From assembly GCA_030667105.1 (NCBI GenBank), contig DAOUWN010000192.1:1-5067 (forward strand): a DNA stretch of 5,067 nt. Reading direction: 5' to 3'. A program made the position numbers and the translations under genes. Under the pieces are notes generated by a model. The model was not told where the DNA came from, ran no database searches, and worked only from the letters and a program-made list of their open reading frames with translations. This document shows, one piece after another, positions 1 to 5,067 of the stretch (positions within the stretch are counted from its first letter, which is position 1; every line of letters begins with the position of its first letter). This stretch comes from Deltaproteobacteria bacterium. Lineage in GTDB: Bacteria; Desulfobacterota; Desulfobacteria; C00003060.

Positions 1-1016
1 AAGACCACCATCTCCATCAATTGATCATTAATATGCGTGGCCTTTTCCAGGCCTTTGTATTCTTGAATGAGTTTTGAGGCGCCGATGATCTGATTCATAA
101 AACCCACCTTGCAGGTCCCGCCGCAGGTCATGCGATGGGTCCTGGCAAAACGGCTTACGAGCTTTCCCGAATACGCGTACTCTCCACAGTGAAAAACCCG
201 TTCCCAGGGAACAAAGACATTATCAAAGACTACCATGGATGTCTCACGCTGGCCGAAAACCGGGTTTCCCAATTCCTCAATGTCTTCGGCCATATCTCTT
301 TCAGCCGAATAAGGGGTGTATTGACACACAAAAGTAATCCCATCGGCATCGACAGGGGTTGCAAAGGCAACAGCGTAATCCTCTTCGCCCTCGAAATGGG
401 CGGCCTGGGGCAAGACCGCCAGCTCGTGGCTGGCATAGGCCCCGCTGATATTTATCTTGGCCCCTCGCACCACGATACCCTCTTTGTTCTTGTCCACAAT
501 CTTTAACGAAAGAAAAGGATCAGGCCAGTCCAGCGTCTTCTTGCTCCGACTTCCCCTTGGTTCGGTAAGCGCCCCAGCAACAGAAAGGTCCTTCCTTTGA
601 ACCATCTTCAGGTATTCCAGGAACCGAGAGTGGTATTCTGTCCCCAGATCTCGGTCCATCTCCCAGGTGGTGCCGGCCAGGGAATGAAAGGCATCATATC
701 CAACACAGCGGTAAATGCATGTCCCCAGCATCTCTGCCGTAAAGGTGCCTGCTTCGGCCTTTTTTACCAGGTCTTCCGTGCCGGCGCTTACATGGGTGTA
801 TCTATTTACCGCATCGTCAATCAGAGGCGAGTGGCAGGTCATGATACCCTTGTATCTGGAATCAAGGGCCCAGGCATAGCTGGCCTTGTTGGCCTCCACA
901 ACGGTTCGGGTATTTCTGTTTTCAAGGATATCCTCCACCTGCTTGCCGTTCATAAATACCCTGGGTTTTAGCTTTTTCAGGCTTTCCTCAAATTGTTCCG
1001 GTGTCATTAAGGCCAT
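1..1016 (-). CDS. 4-hydroxybutyryl-CoA dehydratase-like flavoprotein (HpaB/AbfD family), 3' end outside window
   Basis: The open frame runs from an ATG at 1016 to the window edge, giving 338 residues of a family usually near 490. The N-terminus (MALMTPEQFEESLKKL) lines up with that of clostridial AbfD, which supports this start, as does a strong GGAGGAGG five bases upstream. AbfD uses FAD and a [4Fe-4S] cluster to dehydrate 4-hydroxybutyryl-CoA to crotonyl-CoA in the cytoplasm. Visible family features are C100-x3-C104 (matching cluster ligands C99/C103), the segment GIVVRGAKINISGAYASHE at 180-198, E258 (near AbfD E257), FDNVFVPWERVF at 264-275, and H294 (matching H292). The segment after H294 reads HRMTCGGTCKVG. 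It is one residue longer than HRQSYGGCKVG of AbfD, so the fourth ligand could be C302 or C298, and the AbfD Tyr296 position is Cys. The flavin-side motif is TEPRGSRS instead of the usual DPKGDR type. Family membership is secure; the substrate is not, and another CoA thioester or an aromatic substrate is possible. Confidence 0.85.
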   Translation of the reverse strand, partial: MALMTPEQFEESLKKLKPRVFMNGKQVEDILENRNTRTVVEANKASYAWALDSRYKGIMTCHSPLIDDAVNRYTHVSAGTEDLVKKAEAGTFTAEMLGTCIYRCVGYDAFHSLAGTTWEMDRDLGTEYHSRFLEYLKMVQRKDLSVAGALTEPRGSRSKKTLDWPDPFLSLKIVDKNKEGIVVRGAKINISGAYASHELAVLPQAAHFEGEEDYAVAFATPVDADGITFVCQYTPYSAERDMAEDIEELGNPVFGQRETSMVVFDNVFVPWERVFHCGEYAYSGKLVSRFARTHRMTCGGTCKVGFMNQIIGASKLIQEYKGLEKATHINDQLMEMVV

Positions 1017-2448
1017 GTGTTCCTCCTCCGGTAGTTGAGCCTTCTCTCTGAAGCTTCTTTAATCTTTCCCAAATATCCTCTACCTGTTTTCTGGTCTCTT
1101 CAATAGAACCCTGGTTATGTACCACAAAGTCGGCGTATCCAACCTTTTCATCTATGGGAAGTTGTGCCTTGAGGATATTGGATGCTTCCTCTTTACTGAT
1201 GCCGTCCCGCCTGGCCAGGCGTTCTACCTGTTGCTCCTGGGGGATGTAAACAACCAGGAGCTTATGAAACATATACTGAAGGTTTAACTCAATCAAGAGT
1301 GGGACCACCACCTGGATGATGGCGCCAGGGTCCTTTTCCGTGATCTCATTTACCTGTTTCAAGAATTCTTCATAGATTGGTGGATGCGTAAAAGCCTCGA
1401 GCTTCTTTCTTTTTTCCATATCTCTGAAGACGATTTTTGAGAGCTTTTTGCGGTCCAGAGCGCCATCTTCCTTAAGCACCTGCTTCCCAAAATAATCAAC
1501 GATTTTTTCAAAGGCTGGTTTTCCCGGTTCAACTACCTGCCTGGCGATTAAGTCAAAATCGATCATGGGAACTCCCAGTTCCTTTAACAGATCGGCCACA
1601 GCGGTCTTTCCGCTGGCAATGCCGCCGGTCACGCCCAGGAGCAAACGGTTATCTTTGCCCCTGATGGTCTTGGCAAATTCTTCCAGACGGCTGTAGGCCG
1701 GTGGGAACAGGGGTGTCATGTCACCCTCGGCGCCGGCGAAACTGATGGGGTAGCGAACGCCTCTACGATAGAGGACCTCCATGCCCCGGAGGGCCTTTTC
1801 CATCATCTGCGCCGGTATGGCCATGACCAGATCTTCATCCTGGCAGTGTCCGTAGCGCCGTTCGCCATAGCATGGGATAGTCAATGAAGGTTTACCAGTC
1901 AAATAGCACCTGGCGATGGCGTCCGAACAGGAGGATTCTCCCACACAATGGAACTGCATGACTTCGTAGTCTTCAAACTGGAGCGAATTGATCAAGAGCA
2001 TCATCTGAGCAGGATTGGCGTAGATGAGGACAATGTCAGGTTCAAAGGGATTGTAGACCAGAGGGGCCATGGCCACAGCACTGTATTTTCCAAGTGGGAT
2101 GCGGGGGATAGAGGCCTCGTATTTCCTGGCGTCTTCCTTTGTCTTTACCCAGACAATGCTGCGGAACGTGCCATCCTTGTAAGTATCCGGAGTGTCCGTC
2201 AGACCCAGGATAGAAGGACACGCCGGAAATACGAAATCGTCAAGCTCTGCCCCCACGGTCCAGTCAAAATTCCTGACAAGGGTAATCAGTTGACAAAGGG
2301 TTACTTTGTGCTCTGTTCTGCGCAAAAACGGAATTTTTTCAAGGTCTTCATGTTTCCCCAGCATCTTAAAGGCCACAGGAAAGGACTTCAGCCTCATTAA
2401 GAGCTCCATCCTTCTGATCAGCTTTTCCCAATCAGTATCCTTTTCCAT
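988..2448 (-). CDS. coaE: DUF169 domain fused to dephospho-CoA kinase
   Basis: This 486-residue protein has two domains. Residues about 14-240 look like DUF169, a family of unknown function: LKSFPVAFKML at 20-30, LCQLITLVR at 51-59, PACPSILGL at 75-83, then a Cys-rich stretch with C168, C174, C181, C193 and C202 before AIPAQMMEKAL at 210-220. Residues about 268-468 are a full-length CoaE domain, which phosphorylates the ribose 3'-OH of dephospho-CoA in the last step of CoA synthesis. It carries the P-loop GVTGGIASGKT (272-282), IDFDLIARQVVEPG (296-309), THPPIY (354-359), VVPLLIE (381-387), RLARRDGISKEEA (410-422) and Q429, followed by the C-terminal helix. Both domains lie in one uninterrupted frame, so this is a true fusion in the sequence given. 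The ATG shares one base with the preceding stop (TAATG) and has AAAGGAG eight bases upstream. The last 16 or so residues (STTGGGTHGLNDTGTI) lie beyond the normal CoaE end and are encoded over the ribosome site and first codons of the next gene. The kinase call is firm; the role of DUF169 here is unknown. Confidence 0.9.
   Translation of the reverse strand: MEKDTDWEKLIRRMELLMRLKSFPVAFKMLGKHEDLEKIPFLRRTEHKVTLCQLITLVRNFDWTVGAELDDFVFPACPSILGLTDTPDTYKDGTFRSIVWVKTKEDARKYEASIPRIPLGKYSAVAMAPLVYNPFEPDIVLIYANPAQMMLLINSLQFEDYEVMQFHCVGESSCSDAIARCYLTGKPSLTIPCYGERRYGHCQDEDLVMAIPAQMMEKALRGMEVLYRRGVRYPISFAGAEGDMTPLFPPAYSRLEEFAKTIRGKDNRLLLGVTGGIASGKTAVADLLKELGVPMIDFDLIARQVVEPGKPAFEKIVDYFGKQVLKEDGALDRKKLSKIVFRDMEKRKKLEAFTHPPIYEEFLKQVNEITEKDPGAIIQVVVPLLIELNLQYMFHKLLVVYIPQEQQVERLARRDGISKEEASNILKAQLPIDEKVGYADFVVHNQGSIEETRKQVEDIWERLKKLQREGSTTGGGTHGLNDTGTI
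1022..1029 (-). promoter_or_regulatory. Strong Shine-Dalgarno site for the dehydratase-like gene
   Basis: The coding strand reads GGAGGAGG, then AACAC, then ATG at 1016. This near-ideal site decides the start in favour of 1016 over the in-frame ATG at 1007. It lies within the last codons of the preceding DUF169-CoaE gene, so ribosomes finishing that gene pass directly over it. Confidence 0.8.
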
Positions 2449-3605
2449 TACAATGGCTCCTTTCTGAAGGCGATCGGTGCATAACTTCCATTTTGCAGGG
2501 CTTTGATGAGGCCGTCGTCATCCTTGATGACCTCAGAAAACCGGGTAGCGTAGACTCCGACTTCACCGATTGCATGGGCATCGCTTCCGCCTGTGACCCG
2601 AAGGCCCAGGCCGGCAGCAACCTTTGACGCAAACCGATTCTCTTTTTCCGTGACTTTGCCGTTCATGACTTCTACAGCATCGACCCATTTGAAAAGGGGT
2701 CTTTCCATGGCCTTTTCCCAGGTCAGTCCGAGGTGGCCCACACCAAAGGTCAAAAACCCCCTGAATGGGTGGGGCACAATTATGAACCCATCTTCTTTTA
2801 AGACATCCTCTCTGAGGTCCTCCAGTCTGATAATCCCATTGATAGGCTTATCCAGGCCAAAGACAAGCATGTGGCCCTGATCGGTGGTAATCTCGTTGCC
2901 CCTCAAGACAAGAAATCCGTGCTTCTGCCTGAGATCTTCCACGAGGTCGAATTCCCATGCATAGTTGTGGTCGGTAAGACAGATGCCGTCCAGACCGATC
3001 CCTTTGGCCTCTTCAATCAACCGGTCCACAGGGGCCGAACTGCACGGAGAAGCCGGAGAGGTGTGTGCGTGCAAGTCGATGATCATTCCCCCGGATACGT
3101 TCTTGTCTACTGTATCATAAGCGTCTTGATCCTTTTGGAGGGGCTGTTCCTGGTTGATAATGGCGCTCACAGGGGCGGGCTCCGGCCCATCTTTCAGGTC
3201 GCCCTTAACAAACTGCTCAAAGGTCAGGCTTTCATTCTTGGCCTTCTCATCCTCCCATCCGGCCAGCATGGCTGCCTGTTTTGCAGCATCACAGCACTCT
3301 ATGAGGAGGTTTGCATGATGCCGGCACGCCTTGCGACCGATAGTCTTGTGGATTTTCCGGGAAAAGCCTTCATCTTCAATATGATACCCCACGGCTTGTT
3401 GAAGAAAACGAATTGCCCTTGGGCATTCCGGCGTGGTCCAACGATTCCATTTGCCTTGGATGGCAAGAATCTCGAGGTCAGATATCCTTACGGAGACACG
3501 GAGCTCCAGGCTGTATATGTCGTCATCAAGAATGCCTTGAACAAGCAGGTTGTCCTGGTCTTTTCTTTGAACGCTTACCAGTTTGTTTCGTACGAATTTC
3601 AGCAT
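2448..3605 (-). CDS. DUF2889-like domain fused to a PHP-family metal-dependent phosphoesterase
   Basis: This 385-residue protein joins two domains. The N-terminal part (about 1-115) resembles DUF2889, of unknown function, ending in GRKACRHHANLLIECC (90-105). A charged Q/E/P-rich linker follows at about 118-172. From M174 the protein is a complete PHP domain with all expected metal-ligand motifs: DLHAHT (D177, H179, H181), TDHN (D212, H213), E238 in RGNEITT, H245 in QGHMLVFG, VPHP (H279) and SDAH (D342, H344). PHP proteins are usually hydrolases of phosphomonoesters, nucleotides or small phosphorylated molecules; the substrate cannot be read from this sequence. No signal peptide or membrane segment is seen, so it is probably cytoplasmic. 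The ATG at 3605 overlaps the previous gene by 7 bp and is the only usable start, because an in-frame stop lies a few codons upstream. Its Shine-Dalgarno is poor (AAAAGG one base before ATG), so translation probably depends on the preceding gene. PHP is certain; the DUF2889 assignment is by pattern and less sure. Confidence 0.85.
   Translation of the reverse strand: MLKFVRNKLVSVQRKDQDNLLVQGILDDDIYSLELRVSVRISDLEILAIQGKWNRWTTPECPRAIRFLQQAVGYHIEDEGFSRKIHKTIGRKACRHHANLLIECCDAAKQAAMLAGWEDEKAKNESLTFEQFVKGDLKDGPEPAPVSAIINQEQPLQKDQDAYDTVDKNVSGGMIIDLHAHTSPASPCSSAPVDRLIEEAKGIGLDGICLTDHNYAWEFDLVEDLRQKHGFLVLRGNEITTDQGHMLVFGLDKPINGIIRLEDLREDVLKEDGFIIVPHPFRGFLTFGVGHLGLTWEKAMERPLFKWVDAVEVMNGKVTEKENRFASKVAAGLGLRVTGGSDAHAIGEVGVYATRFSEVIKDDDGLIKALQNGSYAPIAFRKEPL
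2457..2463 (-). promoter_or_regulatory. Shine-Dalgarno site for the DUF169-CoaE gene
   Basis: The coding strand reads AAAGGAG, eight bases before the ATG at 2448. It sits inside the last codons of the PHP gene and, with the TAATG stop-start overlap, favours translational coupling. Confidence 0.7.
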
Positions 3606-4114
3606 GCCTTTTCTTGACTCTGTAAGCTCTCAATACCCTCCACAAGCGGACTTCCAGGGGCAAAGGCAGCGCAGCGATTGTACAATCTGGTATTTCCCTT
3701 GACCATGTCCCTAAAAAAATCCTTTACGCCCTCCTTGTCTTTTGGTGCAGCGCTTAACACATCTTTGGTGAGAGACAAGATAACACCGTGGCAGCACTCC
3801 TCCACCATAAAGGTCAGTTGGCTGCAGACTGCGGTTTTGCCCATGAGGCCCTTGATGATTTCCAGCATACCAGGTCCTATCCGAACCCCAACCATTTTCT
3901 CAAGGGATTCTGTAGACTCCAGACATTCTTCCTGGTGGCTGCGAAGGACTTGACTTCTTGCGCCTGTGATCTCAAGATCGGGCAGCCGGATCATGATTTC
4001 AACAAATGCATCCGTCAAGGTGTCCTGCAGTCGACACCACGACCTCATCGTCTGACCGTCAAGCTGCTCAACACAAGTGCATCGATTTCTTGAAAAACCG
4101 AGAAGGCTAGGCAT
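3599..4114 (-). CDS. DUF2889-type protein of unknown function
   Basis: This 171-residue protein has no recognisable catalytic motif. The layout fits DUF2889: an N-terminal strand region, LTDAFVEIMIRLPDLEITGA (33-52), where this family typically shows a D-x-F/Y motif, then a helical half with VGVRIGPGMLEIIKGLMG (75-92) and AVCSQLTFMVEECCHGVI (95-112). The C97-x9-C107-C108 spacing recurs in the N-terminal half of the next protein (C94, C104, C105), which suggests the two are distant paralogues. No transmembrane helix or signal peptide is apparent. The ATG at 4114 overlaps the end of tsaC by 8 bp and has GGAGGG eight bases upstream, a good site. Its stop overlaps the next gene by 7 bp, so it is embedded in the operon. 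That it is a real gene is secure; the family name is moderately sure and the function unknown. Confidence 0.75.
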   Translation of the reverse strand: MPSLLGFSRNRCTCVEQLDGQTMRSWCRLQDTLTDAFVEIMIRLPDLEITGARSQVLRSHQEECLESTESLEKMVGVRIGPGMLEIIKGLMGKTAVCSQLTFMVEECCHGVILSLTKDVLSAAPKDKEGVKDFFRDMVKGNTRLYNRCAAFAPGSPLVEGIESLQSQEKAC

Positions 4115-4766
4115 GGTTCAAACCCTCCAATAGGGCCTTAAGCTTTTCAGCGCTGATAACGCCTTCACGCAGGATCTTTGGTGGATCTACCGTCACGTCA
4201 ACGACTGTCGATCCCCCTATTCCTCCAAGACTGCCTGCATCCAGTATCAGATCGGCCTGATCCATGATTTTCCGGTCCAGCTCGTTCACTTCACAACAAC
4301 CGGCTTTCCCGGAAAGATTAGCGCTGGTTCCTGTGATAGGGCTTCCCACTGCCCTCACCAGGGCAGAGGCTACGGGATGGCTGGCAAGGCGAATGCCGAT
4401 TTTGCCAGTGTAACCGGTGAGGTTTCCAGGCAGGACATCAGTAGCCTGAAAAACCAGGGTAATATGTCCCGGCCAATAGGCTTGGATCAGGCGTGTCGCC
4501 ATCCTCGGGACAGACTGGACCAGGGGGGCAAGGTCAGCCATGGAGGCAATGAGGATAAGGAGGGGTTTTTGCCGGCTGCGCTCTTTTACTCGAAACACCC
4601 TGTCAACCACATTGGCGTCAAGGGCCTGGACTCCGAGGCCGTAAAAGGTGCTGGTGGGAAAAACCACAAGGCCGCCTCTTTTGATCAAAGCGGCGGCCTT
4701 GTCAATGGTCTCCTGGTCAGGAGACTGCGCGTCCACCGTGATGATTTCACAGCGTTTTTTCGGCAC
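4107..4766 (-). CDS. tsaC: L-threonylcarbamoyladenylate synthase (YrdC/Sua5 family, TsaC type)
   Basis: The product, 219 residues, makes threonylcarbamoyl-AMP from threonine, bicarbonate and ATP. That is the first step of t6A at position 37 of tRNAs reading ANN codons; transfer to tRNA needs TsaD and partners not in this window. Family signatures are present in order: PTSTFYGLG (37-45), the ATP/carbonate-site residues K61, R63, K67 and P68 in VKERSRQKPL, YWPGHITLVF (97-106), GIRLASHP (124-131), GTSANLSG (146-153), STVVDV (186-191) and ILREGVIS (198-205). The length matches a single-domain TsaC without the extra Sua5 C-terminal domain. PTSTFYGLG differs from the textbook PT(E/D)T(V/L)YGLG by Ser in place of the acidic residue. 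The start is GTG, 11 bp after the rtcB stop, with AGGGGG four bases upstream; no ATG alternative exists nearby. A YciO-type relative is possible, but KxR and SxN-type motifs are both kept, favouring true TsaC. Confidence 0.9.
   Translation of the reverse strand: MPKKRCEIITVDAQSPDQETIDKAAALIKRGGLVVFPTSTFYGLGVQALDANVVDRVFRVKERSRQKPLLILIASMADLAPLVQSVPRMATRLIQAYWPGHITLVFQATDVLPGNLTGYTGKIGIRLASHPVASALVRAVGSPITGTSANLSGKAGCCEVNELDRKIMDQADLILDAGSLGGIGGSTVVDVTVDPPKILREGVISAEKLKALLEGLNHA
4123..4128 (-). promoter_or_regulatory. Shine-Dalgarno site for the DUF2889-type gene
   Basis: GGAGGG on the coding strand, eight bases before the ATG at 4114, inside the final codons of tsaC. It supports the 4114 start. 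Confidence 0.7.
4659..4702 (-). terminator. Terminator-like hairpin inside the 5' part of tsaC
   Basis: On the coding strand, ACAAGGCCGCC (4702-4692) is the exact inverted complement of GGCGGCCTTGT (4676-4666): an 11-bp perfect GC-rich stem around a 15-base loop. Two bases later come five T (4663-4659). The loop can itself pair around TTGATCAA. The shape matches a Rho-independent terminator or attenuator with a short T run. However, it lies within codons 22-34 of tsaC, and the repeat can arise by chance from the codons for DKAA and GGLV. Activity is unproven. Confidence 0.3.
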
Positions 4767-4770
4767 CTTG

Positions 4771-4776
4771 CCCCCT
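4771..4776 (-). promoter_or_regulatory. Putative Shine-Dalgarno site for tsaC GTG start
   Basis: AGGGGG lies four bases before the GTG at 4766, in the short gap after rtcB. It is not canonical and the spacing is short, so initiation is probably modest and helped by ribosomes ending rtcB at 4778. Confidence 0.45.
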
Positions 4777-4777
4777 G

Positions 4778-5067
4778 TTATCCTTTCATCACCCCCAGCG
4801 GTTTCAACCTGGCCACCTTCTTCCCGATCCCTGCGTTGTGGACCACGTTCACTACACTGCTCACGTCCTTATAGGCCTCAGGTATCTCCTCCGCAAGGGT
4901 TCCCTTGCCGGCGCTTCGAACATAGATGCCCTTGTCCTCAAGCTCCCTGACAATAGCCCGTCCTTTGGCCACCTTTTTGGCCTGGTGCCTGCTGAGGAGT
5001 CTGCCGGCCCCGTGGCAGGTGCTGCCAAAGGTCTCCTTCATGGCTGTGTCGGTGCCCACAAGAACAT
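4778..5067 (-). CDS. rtcB: RNA-splicing ligase RtcB, C-terminal part (5' end outside window)
   Basis: Only the last 96 codons of an approximately 480-residue protein are present; the frame continues beyond base 5067. RtcB joins RNA 2',3'-cyclic phosphate or 3'-phosphate ends to 5'-OH ends using GTP and Mn2+, and serves in tRNA splicing or RNA repair. The fragment begins [20 protein letters not shown]. The His in CHGAGR (codon 5014-5012) corresponds to the residue that carries GMP in studied RtcB enzymes (His404 of Pyrococcus, His337 of E. coli). The following SRHQAKK and [19 protein letters not shown], and the ending [22 protein letters not shown], are typical of the family's C-terminus, so the 3' end is intact. 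The upstream metal-binding residues cannot be checked here. The GTG at 5059 is an internal Val, not a start. It is the first gene of the visible operon, 11 bp before tsaC; both act on tRNA or RNA. Confidence 0.93.
   Translation of the reverse strand, partial: VLVGTDTAMKETFGSTCHGAGRLLSRHQAKKVAKGRAIVRELEDKGIYVRSAGKGTLAEEIPEAYKDVSSVVNVVHNAGIGKKVARLKPLGVMKG

Noticed and set aside
135..971. Two plus-strand open frames opposite the dehydratase-like gene (135-506 and 597-971)
   Set aside because: The minus strand here encodes one continuous, strongly family-like protein up to the window edge; the plus frames have no motif.
1948..2400. Plus-strand open frame of 150 codons opposite DUF169
   Set aside because: Antisense to the DUF169 domain, with no recognisable motifs; a shadow frame.
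2448..3086. Internal ATG at 3086 that could start a stand-alone PHP protein (MIIDLHAHT)
   Set aside because: It falls exactly at the domain start, but the G-rich stretch touches the ATG with no spacer, so a functional ribosome site is doubtful. Kept as the fusion.
2871..3617. Plus-strand open frame of 248 codons opposite the DUF2889-PHP gene
   Set aside because: It is antisense to a protein with clear PHP motifs, matches no family I recognise, and is best explained as a shadow frame.
4192..4220. Weak inverted repeat (GGATC/GATCC) in tsaC
   Set aside because: Five-base arms with a long loop are expected by chance.
4767..4777. Promoter in the rtcB-tsaC gap
   Set aside because: The gap is only 11 bases and no -35/-10 pair could be made out around it.
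4377..4874. Plus-strand open frame of 165 codons spanning the tsaC-rtcB junction
   Set aside because: It crosses two well-supported genes on the other strand and has no family resemblance.

Overview
All six genes in this window are read from the minus strand, so transcription runs from base 5067 toward base 1. The spacing looks like one continuous operon. The order is: the 3' end of rtcB (RNA ligase), tsaC (threonylcarbamoyl-AMP synthase), a small DUF2889-type protein, a DUF2889-PHP fusion, a DUF169-dephospho-CoA kinase fusion, and the first two thirds of a 4-hydroxybutyryl-CoA dehydratase-like flavoprotein. The rtcB-tsaC gap is 11 bp. Every later junction overlaps, by 8, 7, 1 and 29 bp. There is no gene-free stretch, no convincing promoter, and no RNA gene, mobile element or CRISPR array. 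One hairpin with a short T run inside tsaC resembles a weak intrinsic terminator.

Base composition is close to 50% GC by eye. An oxygen-sensitive [4Fe-4S]/FAD dehydratase relative, DUF169, DUF2889 and RtcB together suggest a strict anaerobe, most likely from the former Deltaproteobacteria (Desulfobacterota and relatives). That assignment is inference; no taxonomic marker gene is present.

Region by region: 4778-5067 is the RtcB C-terminus with its guanylate-accepting His. 4107-4766 is TsaC, which makes the intermediate for tRNA t6A37. 3599-4114 and 2448-3605 are adjacent genes that both appear to carry a DUF2889-type domain and share a C-x9-CC pattern; the second adds a complete PHP metallo-phosphoesterase domain. 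988-2448 joins a Cys-rich DUF169 domain to a complete CoaE kinase domain. 1-1016 is the dehydratase-like enzyme, cut off by the window edge.

The first two genes concern RNA repair and tRNA modification, and the last two concern CoA synthesis and CoA-thioester chemistry. The middle two are uncharacterised. The most unusual features are the two domain fusions, the paired DUF2889 genes, and an altered active-site segment in the dehydratase-like protein, where the position of the catalytic Tyr of the reference enzyme holds Cys.
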